A stretch of 64,000 nucleotides of DNA, from NCBI RefSeq assembly GCF_003725795.1, contig NZ_RBEE01000023.1:186001-250000 (forward strand), written 5' to 3'. Below are positions 45,277 through 54,555 of the stretch, one piece after another (position 1 is the stretch's first letter; every line of letters begins with the position of its first letter). The notes under the pieces were generated by a model, which worked only from the letters and a program-made list of their open reading frames with translations, was not told the origin of the DNA and did not search any database. Source of the stretch: Pedobacter jejuensis. GTDB taxonomy: Bacteria; Bacteroidota; Bacteroidia; Sphingobacteriales; Sphingobacteriaceae. The position numbers and the translations under genes were made by a program.

Positions 45277-46422
45277 TTAAACATTTCTTAATTTATCTGC
45301 TGCCAAGGCTAGTGTAGCGTGCTCTTTGGCAAAACAAAATCTAATAATTTTATGGTCGTTTGCTTTTTGGTAAAATGCCGAAACTGGAATGGTGGCAACC
45401 CCAAATTCTTTTATCAACCTGATGCTGAAATCTACATCCTTCTCATCACTTATTTTGGCGTAACTGGCGCATTGGAAATATGAACCTTTGCAAGGCAATA
45501 GTTCAAATCTCGTATCAGCTAAAAGTCCTCTAAAGTAATTTCGCTTCGTTTCAAAGAAATTAGTAATACCTGTATAATTATCAGGGTTTTTAATGTATTC
45601 GGCAATGGCTTGTTGCATCGGACTATTAACGCTAAAAACATTAAATTGGTGTACTTTTCTAAACTCTTTGGTAAGTTGTTCTGGAGCAAGGCAGTAACCC
45701 AATTTCCAACCTGTTGCATGTAAAAGTTTACCAAATGAGGCTACAATAAAGCTTCTTTCTCTCAATTCTGGATAAAGCATTACGCTTTTATGTTTTTGCT
45801 CATCGTAAATTAAATGTTCATACACCTCATCACTGATAATTAAAATGTCTGTTCCACTTATTAATTTAATGAGCGATTTCATATCACTTTCTGAAAGAAT
45901 ACTACCAGTTGGATTTTGAGGCGAATTTAAAATTATCATCCTTGTGCTGGAAGTAAATAGCTTTTTTACCATGTCCCAATCAATACCATAATCTGGTGGT
46001 GCAAGCTGATAGGTTTTAACTAAACCACCAAAAAGTTTAATTGTAGGTGCATAACAATCATAAGCTGGCTCAAAGATTATTACTTCATCGCCAGGATTTA
46101 TGATGGAAGCCAAAGCAGTAAAAATTGCCTGGGTTCCACCAGCGGTAACAGTAATTTCTGTATCTGGATTGTATTTAACATTATAGCAATTTTCAACTTT
46201 TTCGGCAATGGCTTCCTTCAAAAAAACATTGCCGGGCATGGGTGCATATTGATTAAAGCCATCTTTCATAGCTTTATTTACTAGTTCTGTAAGTTTAGGG
46301 TCGCTTGGATAATCTGGAAAACCTTGCGATAAATTAATGGCGTTGTATTCAGCTGCAAGTTTAGACATTACTGAAAAAATGGTGGTACTTACACCTGGAA
46401 GCTTCGATTGTATATTTAACAT
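45277..46422 (-). CDS. Methionine/glutamine-type PLP aminotransferase (YbdL/KAT III-like)
   Basis: 381 residues from ATG 46,422 (MLNIQSKLPGVSTTIFSVMS); an upstream in-frame ATG adds a non-conserved tail. Fold type I: NLSQGFPDYPSDPKL, TAGGTQAIFTALASIINPGD, EPAYDCYAPTIKLFGG, NSPQNPTGSILSESD, ISDEVYEHLIYD, and the PLP-lysine in VASFGKLLHATGWKLGY. It likely transaminates methionine or its keto acid with glutamine as donor, feeding the omega-amidase downstream. Confidence 0.92.
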   Translation of the reverse strand: MLNIQSKLPGVSTTIFSVMSKLAAEYNAINLSQGFPDYPSDPKLTELVNKAMKDGFNQYAPMPGNVFLKEAIAEKVENCYNVKYNPDTEITVTAGGTQAIFTALASIINPGDEVIIFEPAYDCYAPTIKLFGGLVKTYQLAPPDYGIDWDMVKKLFTSSTRMIILNSPQNPTGSILSESDMKSLIKLISGTDILIISDEVYEHLIYDEQKHKSVMLYPELRERSFIVASFGKLLHATGWKLGYCLAPEQLTKEFRKVHQFNVFSVNSPMQQAIAEYIKNPDNYTGITNFFETKRNYFRGLLADTRFELLPCKGSYFQCASYAKISDEKDVDFSIRLIKEFGVATIPVSAFYQKANDHKIIRFCFAKEHATLALAADKLRNV

Positions 46423-46598
46423 GTTATAAGCGAAAATAGCAAAAAAAGCTCGAAAGATTTTATTGTAAAATCTAAGTGTCAATTAATGAGCTTTATCGAA
46501 CTCACGATTTTTGGCTAAAAATATTAACGATGTGCGATAAAGTAGAACTTGATTATTCACAAACAGAAAGCCTGAGCTAAAAGGTCATTATTAATTTT

Positions 46599-47618
46599 TT
46601 AATCGGATTTGCTTTCATTAATTATCAAATCAGATTCTACAATGGTGTTATAAAATGCTTGATTCTCTAACTGTGGACTATTAATTAAATCCATTAAAAT
46701 ATTTGCCGCTTTTTGGCCTTGCAAGTAAGGATATTGTTCTACTGATGCTATAGGCGAATAATCTAAATAATCCATAATTGGAAGATTTGCATAACTTACG
46801 ACATCAATTTCATCTGCTATTTTTAATTTTTTTAAATATCTAATTAAGAATAATGCAATGTAATCGTTAAATGCAACAATTGCAGAAGGCTTTCGCCGAT
46901 GGTTAATTAACTGATTTGCTGCATCAATGGTAGCTTCTTCAGTCAAATCGCAATTAATAACCAAGGTTGGGTCGAACTTTAACCGATTGAAATTTATGGC
47001 TTGCATATAACCATCTTTTCGCTCGCCACTAGCAAACAAAGTTGTTGGTCCATTAATCATACCAATGGTTCGGTGTCCTTTTTTCAATAGAAAATTAACT
47101 GCTTTAATGGTAGCGTTTTCTAAAGAACAAGCAACATAATGTACGTTTTTAAACGGTGGTATTCTATCAAAAAAAACAACAGGAATATTAAACGCCTTTA
47201 GTTTTTCAAAATGGTCGAAATTAGAAGTATCCTTACTTATAGAAACCAGTAAACCATCCACTCTTTGGTTCTTCATTTTATCAACTAGGCGTACCTCTTT
47301 ATCAAAATCATCATGAGATTGAGCAAAAATTACAGTATAGTTTTTCTTCAAAACCTCATCTTCAATAGCGGATATTGCTGTAGAAAAAAAGTTTTCTGTC
47401 AATTCTGGAAGGATAACACCGATGGTGTAGGTTTTGCCTTTTTGAAAAAGAATAGCAGCATTATTTGGTTCGTAATTTAATGATTTAGCAAGCTGTTTAA
47501 TCTTTTCACGCGTCACAGCGCCAATACTTGGATGATCGTGCAAACCTCTTGATACGCTTGATGGCGATAAATTCAAAATTTTGGCTATTTCCTTTATGGT
47601 TGTTGGCTTCGATTGCAT
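46599..47618 (-). CDS. LacI-family transcriptional regulator
   Basis: 339 residues. The LacI headpiece is TTIKEIAKILNLSPSSVSRG and LHDHPSIGAVTREKIKQLAK, with the hinge LNYEPNNAAILFQKGKTYTI. The periplasmic-binding-like sensor follows (LVSISKDTSNFDHFEKLKAF; MINGPTTLFASGERKDGYMQ). Its ligand is probably a sugar. No sugar operon adjoins it, so its target is elsewhere. Confidence 0.94.
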   Translation of the reverse strand: MQSKPTTIKEIAKILNLSPSSVSRGLHDHPSIGAVTREKIKQLAKSLNYEPNNAAILFQKGKTYTIGVILPELTENFFSTAISAIEDEVLKKNYTVIFAQSHDDFDKEVRLVDKMKNQRVDGLLVSISKDTSNFDHFEKLKAFNIPVVFFDRIPPFKNVHYVACSLENATIKAVNFLLKKGHRTIGMINGPTTLFASGERKDGYMQAINFNRLKFDPTLVINCDLTEEATIDAANQLINHRRKPSAIVAFNDYIALFLIRYLKKLKIADEIDVVSYANLPIMDYLDYSPIASVEQYPYLQGQKAANILMDLINSPQLENQAFYNTIVESDLIINESKSD

Positions 47619-47826
47619 TTATTGGTTTAGGCGATAAAGTTTCTTCATTGTAATTATACGAAATTTATCAATTTAAGCCATGAATTTTATCGCATTGATA
47701 TGTTTAAAAGTTAATGCTGCTTATTTTGCATGAAGATATTAATGCAATATTTTACTTATTTTAAACTATTTAGCATTCATTAAAGTAAAAATTCAGCTTA
47801 CTTTAGCCGATATAATTATTGTAAAA

Positions 47827-48915
47827 ATGACATTGTACATTATCATATTACTGGTTCTATTTGTTGTGGTCGTAATTAACCTGCCTGTATTTGGGAGATT
47901 ACCGAAAGGAGAGCGGCAGACGAAAATCCGCGAGTTACCCATCTATCGCAATGGGGCTTTGCAAAACAATTCTTTAACGCCAATGCAGCCTGAAGGCGTA
48001 AGCTTTTTAACTGTACTCAACAAATTTTTATTTGGAAAACATCCACAAAAAATCCCTTCAAAAGCTTTAAGTTTTATTAAACCGGATTTAAATACAGAGC
48101 CTAAAAGTAGTTCGCCCGAAATTATATGGTTTGGACACTCATCTTATCTAATTAAAATAAACGATAAAAGGATTTTAGTCGATCCAATTTTTAGCATCAC
48201 ACCATCGCCTTTTTCATTTATTGGAAGCAAGGCATTTCCAGGTACAAATTTTGTTAAGGCAGAAGAATTTTTAAACATTGATGTTTTAGTGATCACACAC
48301 GATCATTACGATCATCTTGATTATCAAACGATTTTGAAAATTGCACCTCAAATTAAAAGTGTGGTTACATCAATTGGTGTGGGCGCTCATTTAGAAAGAT
48401 GGGGTATTGAAGCCAATAAAATTTATGAACTTTGTTGGGAGCAGTCAATATCCTTACACAATGATTTAAAGTTTACGGCAGTTTCCGCTCGTCATTTTAC
48501 AGGTCGTAAATTCAAAAGAAATCAAACTTTGTGGTCGGCATTTGTATTGGAGGTGCCAAATTATAGGATGTTTTTAGGAGGAGATTCTGGTTACGATACG
48601 CATTTTAAACAAATAGGCGACACATACGGGCCATTTGATATCGCTTTGTTAGAATGTGGACAATACAACGAACTTTGGCCATACATCCACATGTTTCCGG
48701 AGCAAACCATTCAGGCTGCGATTGATTTAAATGCGAAGATTTTAATGCCAGTTCATTGGGGTAAATTTACATTAGCGATGCATCCTTGGAATGAGCCAAT
48801 TGAGCGAGTAAAAACTGAAGCCGAAAAGAGAAATTTACAAATTACTACGCCAAAATTAGGCGAAACAGTTAGTTTGAGTGAAAATTTTCCTGTTCAAAAA
48901 TGGTGGTTAGATTAA
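47827..48915 (+). CDS. Metallo-beta-lactamase-fold hydrolase (NAPE-PLD-like)
   Basis: 362 residues with one N-terminal membrane helix (LYIIILLVLFVVVVINLPVF). Then WFGHSSYLIKINDKRILVDP and the metal motif LVITHDHYDHLDY. Further metal ligands are in SARHFTGRKF, MFLGGDSGYDTHFK and LMPVHWGKFTLAMHPW. The layout resembles N-acylphosphatidylethanolamine phospholipase D-like and UlaG-like enzymes. Membrane-anchored phosphodiesterase or lactonase activity is plausible but unproven. Confidence 0.9.
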   Translation: MTLYIIILLVLFVVVVINLPVFGRLPKGERQTKIRELPIYRNGALQNNSLTPMQPEGVSFLTVLNKFLFGKHPQKIPSKALSFIKPDLNTEPKSSSPEIIWFGHSSYLIKINDKRILVDPIFSITPSPFSFIGSKAFPGTNFVKAEEFLNIDVLVITHDHYDHLDYQTILKIAPQIKSVVTSIGVGAHLERWGIEANKIYELCWEQSISLHNDLKFTAVSARHFTGRKFKRNQTLWSAFVLEVPNYRMFLGGDSGYDTHFKQIGDTYGPFDIALLECGQYNELWPYIHMFPEQTIQAAIDLNAKILMPVHWGKFTLAMHPWNEPIERVKTEAEKRNLQITTPKLGETVSLSENFPVQKWWLD

Positions 48916-48965
48916 TATTATAAACAAAAGTTAAGTAGAAATGTTAAACTCACAAAAGCTAAAAT

Positions 48966-49325
48966 ATGAAAACTGACCTTGTAGAAATCTTCCAAACCAT
49001 TAGAGCAAGCTTACAACCTTATGCCGCCAGAGGTTACACCGTTAAAGAAAATTCGGAAACAAATTATGTTTTAGTAAGTGAAAAAAATGTAATAGAAAAT
49101 GATGGTAAAACCACCGAACGTTTTTTCGTAGGAATTTTTATAAATGCTGCAAATGTTGATGTCCAATTGCATACAAGTGAATTTGAATCGGCACAAGATT
49201 TAGTCGAATTCGGTGATGATAAGAAAGGTTTTTCAATTTCTGAGCTTGATGAAGATCAATTAAAAGAAATTGAAACGTTTATCGAAATTATCCACACACA
49301 TTTTAAAGAAAAAGGCTGGGTATAG
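48966..49325 (+). CDS. Small hypothetical cytoplasmic protein
   Basis: 119 residues, acidic C-terminal half (SISELDEDQLKEIETFIEII), no signal or membrane segment. I do not recognise the family. It starts 50 bases after the MBL hydrolase and could be cotranscribed with it. Codon use is like its neighbours, so it is probably a real gene. Confidence 0.7.
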   Translation: MKTDLVEIFQTIRASLQPYAARGYTVKENSETNYVLVSEKNVIENDGKTTERFFVGIFINAANVDVQLHTSEFESAQDLVEFGDDKKGFSISELDEDQLKEIETFIEIIHTHFKEKGWV

Positions 49326-49389
49326 ATTTTATCCAGCGTAAAAAGTTAAATTTGCTGAAAATAATTTTAAATATTTTACGGCAAACTTA

Positions 49390-50184
49390 TTGAACAGTTC
49401 TAACTCGAATTTTATAAAGGCAGGCGATAGCTGGCGAAGCGAATTCTTACTTGCCTTGCAGATGAATGCCATTATATACAATTCTATTGATGGTAATCTT
49501 ATATCATTTCCTAAACATAGTTTTATAATTCATCTGGTTAATTCCACAAATAATTTTCTGCCCGAAGATTTAATTCAGATCCAAAACCAGCATTCTAGGA
49601 ATAATGTTAAATTGATTCATTTATGGGAAGATGTTTGGTTGGTAAAGTCCAAACAAGTTATTTATAGGATAAAATCTTTATTAGGCTTAAATATTAGGAT
49701 TCATGGAAGAAAAACGGAAGTTAGAAAGTTAAATAAGCCAGAAGCAGATAAATTTATAAATGAATTTCATCTTCAGGGTGCGGTAAGCTCGAGGCATAAA
49801 TTTGGACTTTATTACAACAATGAACTCTTTGCAGTTGCAACGTTTTCTGCCCTTCGAAAAATGAACCACACCGATAATTATAAATCTATTGAATTAATTC
49901 GTTTTGCGATTAAAGGTGGCTTTTCTATTTCAGGTGGATTAAGTAAACTGATAAAGCATGTAAAAATTGCATTGAAACCAAATGATATAATGACTTATGC
50001 CGATAGAGATTGGTCGGCTGGAGATAGTTATTTGAAAATTGTTTTTGAAAAAGTTGGAATTTTAGATCCACAGTTTTTTAGTATTGATGAAAACTTAAAT
50101 CGGCAATTACAAAAAAATGAAACGCCTATTAATAGTACGAAAGTATTTAATACAGGAAGCATAAAATTCATTTTAAAGTTTTAA
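49390..50184 (+). CDS. Hypothetical protein with a Mom/GNAT-like C-terminal half
   Basis: 264 residues, apparently starting with TTG at 49,390; the next ATG lies at about residue 25 and no clear Shine-Dalgarno is seen. The first half is unknown. The second (KFINEFHLQGAVSSRHKFGL, YYNNELFAVATFSALRKMNH, ELIRFAIKGGFSISGGLSKL, IMTYADRDWSAGDSYLKIVF) resembles phage-encoded GNAT-like proteins of the Mom group, in which LGLYYNNELVA and SYSDxRWSxGxLY-type strings recur. This is a memory-based resemblance. Located just upstream of miaA in otherwise core sequence. Confidence 0.6.
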   Translation: MNSSNSNFIKAGDSWRSEFLLALQMNAIIYNSIDGNLISFPKHSFIIHLVNSTNNFLPEDLIQIQNQHSRNNVKLIHLWEDVWLVKSKQVIYRIKSLLGLNIRIHGRKTEVRKLNKPEADKFINEFHLQGAVSSRHKFGLYYNNELFAVATFSALRKMNHTDNYKSIELIRFAIKGGFSISGGLSKLIKHVKIALKPNDIMTYADRDWSAGDSYLKIVFEKVGILDPQFFSIDENLNRQLQKNETPINSTKVFNTGSIKFILKF

Positions 50185-50200
50185 CAATTCTTTAATTCGT

Positions 50201-51133
50201 ATGAACCCAAACCAACTAGTTATAATTTTAGGTGCAACTGCTTCGGGCAAAACGAAACTTGCAGTCCAAATCGCTAAAGAGCTAAATGGTGAAATTATTA
50301 GCGCCGATAGCAGACAGGTTTTTAAAAGAATGGATATTGGTACAGGCAAAGACTTGGCAGAGTATCAAATTGGAGAAACACTTATTCCTTATCATCTTAT
50401 AGATATTTTAGAACCTGGCGAGCGGTATAACGTTGATGCCTTCAAAAACTATTTTTACAGTTCCTATCAATCCATTGTTGAGAAAAAAAAACTGCCAATT
50501 CTTTGTGGTGGAACTGGAATGTACATTCATAGCATTCTACAAAACCAGTTATACACCGCCGTTCCTGCCAATTTATATTTCCGAGCTAAATTAGAGGCGT
50601 TATCTAAAGATGAATTGATAGAAAAACTATCAAAATATCCAGTTAAAAACACACAACATGCAGACCAGTCTTCTATAAAAAGGTTGATCCGGGCAATCGA
50701 AATCGCTGAATACTTAAATGAGCATGAAATTGTTTCGCCTGAAAGACCAAAAATTGAATCTATCGTATTTGGATTAAAAAATGAAGTGGAACGAACCCGC
50801 TCTAATATTCTGTCTAGGTTACAACAAAGATTGCAAAATGGCATGATTGAAGAAGTGGAAAGCTTGTTGGCAATAGGAGTAAGCAAAGAAATGCTTGTAT
50901 TTTATGGATTGGAATATAAGTTTATTGCAAGTTATCTTTCGGGAGAAATCGATTATCCAGACCTGAACGTAAAGTTAGGAATTGCTATTCGTCAGTTTGC
51001 AAAGAGACAAAATACCTTCTTCAGAAAAATGGAAAAAGATGGTGTAAGAATTAACTGGCTCGATGCGTCTTTGCCGGTAGACACCTTAAAACGACAGGTT
51101 TTAGAAAAACTTTCAGATTCTAAGAACTTTTAA
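50201..51133 (+). CDS. miaA: tRNA dimethylallyltransferase
   Basis: 310 residues. P-loop LVIILGATASGKTKLAVQIA; substrate motif GEIISADSRQVFKRMDIGTG; LCGGTGMYIHSILQ; SSIKRLIRAIEIAEYL; and FAKRQNTFFRKME near the end. It adds dimethylallyl to A37 of tRNAs reading UNN codons, including the tRNA-Ser(UGA) in this window, whose position 37 is A. It starts 16 bases after the preceding stop. Confidence 0.95.
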   Translation: MNPNQLVIILGATASGKTKLAVQIAKELNGEIISADSRQVFKRMDIGTGKDLAEYQIGETLIPYHLIDILEPGERYNVDAFKNYFYSSYQSIVEKKKLPILCGGTGMYIHSILQNQLYTAVPANLYFRAKLEALSKDELIEKLSKYPVKNTQHADQSSIKRLIRAIEIAEYLNEHEIVSPERPKIESIVFGLKNEVERTRSNILSRLQQRLQNGMIEEVESLLAIGVSKEMLVFYGLEYKFIASYLSGEIDYPDLNVKLGIAIRQFAKRQNTFFRKMEKDGVRINWLDASLPVDTLKRQVLEKLSDSKNF

Positions 51134-51237
51134 TGTCAAAATGTAGCGTATTTACAGTTTAATGCATCAATTTTGCCGCTTTTGGCACAAGGTTTGTAAA
51201 GGTGCAGTTATTCGTTTAACTCAAAAATTTAATTAAA

Positions 51238-51735
51238 ATGAAAACAATTACTAAAATTATTGCTACTTCAGCAGCTGTAGTGGCGCTATTTTTCTCTACC
51301 AATGTAAATGCACAATCTTCTCAAAAATTAGGAATAGGATTAAACGTTGGTGTACCAACAACTGAAGGTTATAGCTTCGCAATCGGTGGTGATTTACGTT
51401 ATCAATTTGATATTGATAAACAATTATCAATTCCTGTAACAGCTGGTTATACAAATTTTAAAGTTAAAGATTTTGATGCTAGTTTTGGCGTTATTCCAGT
51501 AAAGGCAGGTGTTAAATATTTCTTTAATGATTCAGGTGCAGGTGCTTATGGCTTAGCAGAATTAGGTGCAGGTTTCGGTACAAATAAAGGTTCTGGTACT
51601 TCATTCGTTTATTCTCCTGCAATCGGTTATTCTTGGAGTAATGGTTTAGATTTAGCAGCTAAATACGAAGGTTATTCTAATAATGGAAGTATCGGTTATG
51701 CTGGTATCCGTTTAGCTTACGGTTTTAGCTTATAG
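51238..51735 (+). CDS. Small outer-membrane beta-barrel protein (1)
   Basis: 165 residues: signal peptide TKIIATSAAVVALFFSTNVN, then alternating amphipathic strands ending in aromatic/hydrophobic residues (GIRLAYGFSL), the C-terminal signature of outer-membrane barrels of about 8 strands. An 'outer membrane protein beta-barrel' domain is likely. It has its own terminator. Confidence 0.87.
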   Translation: MKTITKIIATSAAVVALFFSTNVNAQSSQKLGIGLNVGVPTTEGYSFAIGGDLRYQFDIDKQLSIPVTAGYTNFKVKDFDASFGVIPVKAGVKYFFNDSGAGAYGLAELGAGFGTNKGSGTSFVYSPAIGYSWSNGLDLAAKYEGYSNNGSIGYAGIRLAYGFSL

Positions 51736-51758
51736 TAACAACAAAATATTATTTTATC

Positions 51759-51790
51759 GAAAGCCTCCGTATTCGGGGGCTTTTTTTTAT
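51759..51790 (+). terminator. Rho-independent terminator after barrel protein 1
   Basis: agcctccg pairs with cgggggct (one G-T pair) across a short loop, followed by a run of eight or more T. Confidence 0.9.
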
Positions 51791-51888
51791 TTCAGAAATT
51801 TCAAAAAAATAATTTTATAAAAATCTGTTTTCTCTTGGAAATCGTATGTACATCTAAACCTTAATTAATTACTTAAATACATCCAAAA

Positions 51889-52431
51889 ATGAGAACAATT
51901 ACTAAAATTTTTGCAGTCGCTTCAGCAGTAGCGATTTTTGCAACATCAAACTTACAGGCTCAAACAACTTCTACTCCAATGATGACTACCAACGGTATGG
52001 CATTTAAAGTTGGTGTTGGTGTTCAAGGTGGGCTTTTCCCTGATAAATCTGAAATGGACTACGGTTATGGTGCAGATTTAAAGTTACAATATGATTTGAG
52101 TAAAGATGTTGCTGTTTATGCATCTGGTGGTTACACTAAATTGAAATGGAAAGGCAGTCCTTTAAATTTCGAATTTATTCCAGTAATGGGCGGTGTAAAG
52201 GCATTCGTTATCGATAGAATGTATGTAACTGGTGGTGCAGGAACTGGTTTAGCGTTGAAAGAAGGTGCTGAAATGAACTTTATTTACACGGGTGGTTTAG
52301 GCTATGAGTGGACAAACGGTTTAGAAATTGGTGCAAAATACGAAGGTTATGTAAATAACAGTGCTTCTGATTTGTACTTCATGAAGACCGGACAATTTGC
52401 TTTGAGATTAGGATATAATTTCAAATTATAA
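51889..52431 (+). CDS. Small outer-membrane beta-barrel protein (2)
   Basis: 180 residues and clearly a paralogue of the previous gene: both start M[RK]TITKI and share EGYxNN..., KVGV/NVGV strands and a final LRLGYNFKL. Signal peptide IFAVASAVAIFATSNLQA. Probably a duplicated surface or lipid-binding barrel. Its separate terminator shows it is transcribed as a single gene. Confidence 0.87.
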   Translation: MRTITKIFAVASAVAIFATSNLQAQTTSTPMMTTNGMAFKVGVGVQGGLFPDKSEMDYGYGADLKLQYDLSKDVAVYASGGYTKLKWKGSPLNFEFIPVMGGVKAFVIDRMYVTGGAGTGLALKEGAEMNFIYTGGLGYEWTNGLEIGAKYEGYVNNSASDLYFMKTGQFALRLGYNFKL

Positions 52432-52446
52432 TTAAAACATCATTTA

Positions 52447-52481
52447 ATGGGAGCCTCCGAAATTTTCGGGGGCTTTTTTTA
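52447..52481 (+). terminator. Rho-independent terminator after barrel protein 2
   Basis: gagcctccga pairs with tcgggggct, then seven T. Nearly the same stem as the terminator after the first paralogue. Confidence 0.9.
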
Positions 52482-52527
52482 TTTAATTAATATTTAAATT
52501 GCTAATTTGAGCCGAAAACCAAATACT

Positions 52528-53058
52528 ATGAAAAGGATATTAGGCGTAACGATATTAGCTTCTTTAATGGCCTGCAATCAGTCAGAGAAAAAATCAACAG
52601 ATTTAAAAGATACCGATACAGTTTCTGTTGCAACAAAAACAAATAAAGTTGTAATTAAAGATGCTAAAAAGGAACAGATTTTTCTTCAATATGAAAACCT
52701 TAAAAATGCCTTGGTGAAATCTGATTCTTCTGATGCGCAAAAAGCTGCCAAAGAATTACAAACTAGTCTTGCTAATTTCGAAGGATGCGAAACTACGGCA
52801 AGCATAGCCAAAAATATAGCAGATACTAATGATTTAATTGCACAAAGAAAAGATTTTACCGCTTTAAGTATGGACTTGATCGCTTTCGTTAAAGCTGATG
52901 AGCTAGAGCAGGGAACTATTTATGTTCAGCATTGCCCAATGGCAAATAAAGGCGATGGGGGAGATTGGCTATCTACAGAAAAGGAAATTAGAAATCCTTA
53001 TTATGGTAAAGAGATGCTGGAATGTGGTAGAGTTACCGAAGAGATTAAAGCAAAATAA
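52528..53058 (+). CDS. DUF3347 lipoprotein
   Basis: About 176 residues from ATG 52,528 (MKRILGVTILASLMACNQSE), with lipobox SLMAC, so an exported lipoprotein. The domain ends with IYVQHCPMANKGDGGDWLST and IRNPYYGKEMLECGRV, the DUF3347 signature with conserved Cys, Met and His that may bind copper. An upstream TTG (52,507) would place the signal peptide too far inside. Confidence 0.87.
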   Translation: MKRILGVTILASLMACNQSEKKSTDLKDTDTVSVATKTNKVVIKDAKKEQIFLQYENLKNALVKSDSSDAQKAAKELQTSLANFEGCETTASIAKNIADTNDLIAQRKDFTALSMDLIAFVKADELEQGTIYVQHCPMANKGDGGDWLSTEKEIRNPYYGKEMLECGRVTEEIKAK

Positions 53059-53190
53059 TCATAAAGCATAATTTTGTTAATCATGATTGTTACGTCATAC
53101 TGACTAATATTTCATATTAAATTAACAGATTTGCTATGCATGTATATTAATTTTATATAATTTAGAAAGCTATAAACACAACACAATAAT

Positions 53191-54480
53191 ATGTCAGATA
53201 TTGCAGAAATTAAAGTTGATGGTAATACAATTGAATTACCGGTAATTACAGGAACAGAAGACGAAAAGGCGATTGATATTTCAAAATTGAGAGATTTAAC
53301 CGGTTTTGTTACTTTAGATACAGGTTTCAAAAATACAGGTTCTACAAAAAGTAAAATCACATTTTTGGATGGCGAAAAAGGTATTTTGAAATACAGAGGC
53401 TATTCGATTGAGGAACTTGCCGAAAAATCAAGCTTTTTAGAGGTATCATATCTTATAGTTTATGGTAATCTTCCAACTCAAGAACAACTAGATGGTTTCC
53501 AGGCTGAAATTAGCAAACACACATTGATTCACGAGGATATGAAAAAATTCTTTGATGGTTATCCATCAAGGTCACATCCAATGGGGCAACTAGGTTCGTT
53601 AATATTCTCATTATCTACATTTTATCCTGAGTGTTTAAAGCCAAATCAAACTGCAGAAGAGCAAGATTTAACCATTATCAAATTATTGGCTAAGCTTCCT
53701 ACTATCGTTTCATTTATCTACAAAAAATCTTTAGGTCACCCACTTATCTATCCAAAAAACAAGTACGATTATGTTACTAATTTTCTGTGGATGACTTTTG
53801 GTCAACGTACAGAAGATTATGATGTAAACCCGATTGTAGTTAGTGCTATGAATAAACTGCTTATTCTGCATGCAGATCATGAGCAAAATTGTTCTGCTTC
53901 AACCGTTCGTATTGTTGGTTCTAGCGATTGTAATTTATATGCATCGATAGCAGCAGGTATTGCAGCGCTTTGGGGTCCGCTACATGGTGGTGCCAATCAA
54001 GCTGTAATTGATATGCTTGAGTTAATTAAAGCAGATGGTGGCGATACTGAAAAATGGATTAACAAAGCGAAAGATAAAAATGATTCTTTCCGTATGATGG
54101 GATTTGGACACAGGGTTTACAAGAACTTCGATCCACGTGCTAAAATCATTAAAAAAGCTTGCGATGATATTTTGGAGAACTTAGGTATTGATGATCCGAT
54201 TTTAGAAATTGCTAAAAAATTAGAAGAAGCAGCATTAACTGATCAATACTTTATCGATAGAAAATTATATCCAAACGTAGATTTTTATTCGGGTATTATT
54301 TATCGTGCTTTAGGCTTCCCTTCAGAAATGTTTACCGTTTTGTTTGCATTAGGGCGTTTACCAGGATGGATTGCACAATGGAAAGAAATGCATGAAAACA
54401 AGGAACCAATTGGTCGTCCTCGTCAGATTTACGTAGGTGAAACCGACAGAGATTTTGTTGCAATAAAAGATAGAAAGTAA
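53191..54480 (+). CDS. gltA: Citrate synthase
   Basis: 429 residues, the hexameric type II length. Motifs: LDGEKGILKYRGYSIEELAE, LILHADHEQNCSASTVRIVG (catalytic His), AALWGPLHGGANQAVIDML, MMGFGHRVYKNFDPRAKIIK (catalytic His), FYSGIIYRALGFPSEMFTVL (catalytic Asp nearby as DFYSG) and RLPGWIAQWKEM. It condenses oxaloacetate and acetyl-CoA in the TCA cycle. Confidence 0.96.
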   Translation: MSDIAEIKVDGNTIELPVITGTEDEKAIDISKLRDLTGFVTLDTGFKNTGSTKSKITFLDGEKGILKYRGYSIEELAEKSSFLEVSYLIVYGNLPTQEQLDGFQAEISKHTLIHEDMKKFFDGYPSRSHPMGQLGSLIFSLSTFYPECLKPNQTAEEQDLTIIKLLAKLPTIVSFIYKKSLGHPLIYPKNKYDYVTNFLWMTFGQRTEDYDVNPIVVSAMNKLLILHADHEQNCSASTVRIVGSSDCNLYASIAAGIAALWGPLHGGANQAVIDMLELIKADGGDTEKWINKAKDKNDSFRMMGFGHRVYKNFDPRAKIIKKACDDILENLGIDDPILEIAKKLEEAALTDQYFIDRKLYPNVDFYSGIIYRALGFPSEMFTVLFALGRLPGWIAQWKEMHENKEPIGRPRQIYVGETDRDFVAIKDRK

Positions 54481-54499
54481 GATAATACAACAGCGAAAA

Positions 54500-54536
54500 A
54501 AATCCCAGGCTTTAATAAAAGCCTGGGATTTTTTTA
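54500..54536 (+). terminator. Strong rho-independent terminator after gltA
   Basis: aatcccaggct pairs with agcctgggatt across a loop of about six, followed by T-run; A-run on the left lets it work for the converging DUF3667 gene as well. Confidence 0.92.
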
Positions 54537-54555
54537 TGCTTAAAATTTATATACT

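Noticed and set aside
46423..46482. Upstream extension of the aminotransferase
   Set aside because: Phe-rich residues with no match to the family; ATG 46,422 begins the conserved sequence.
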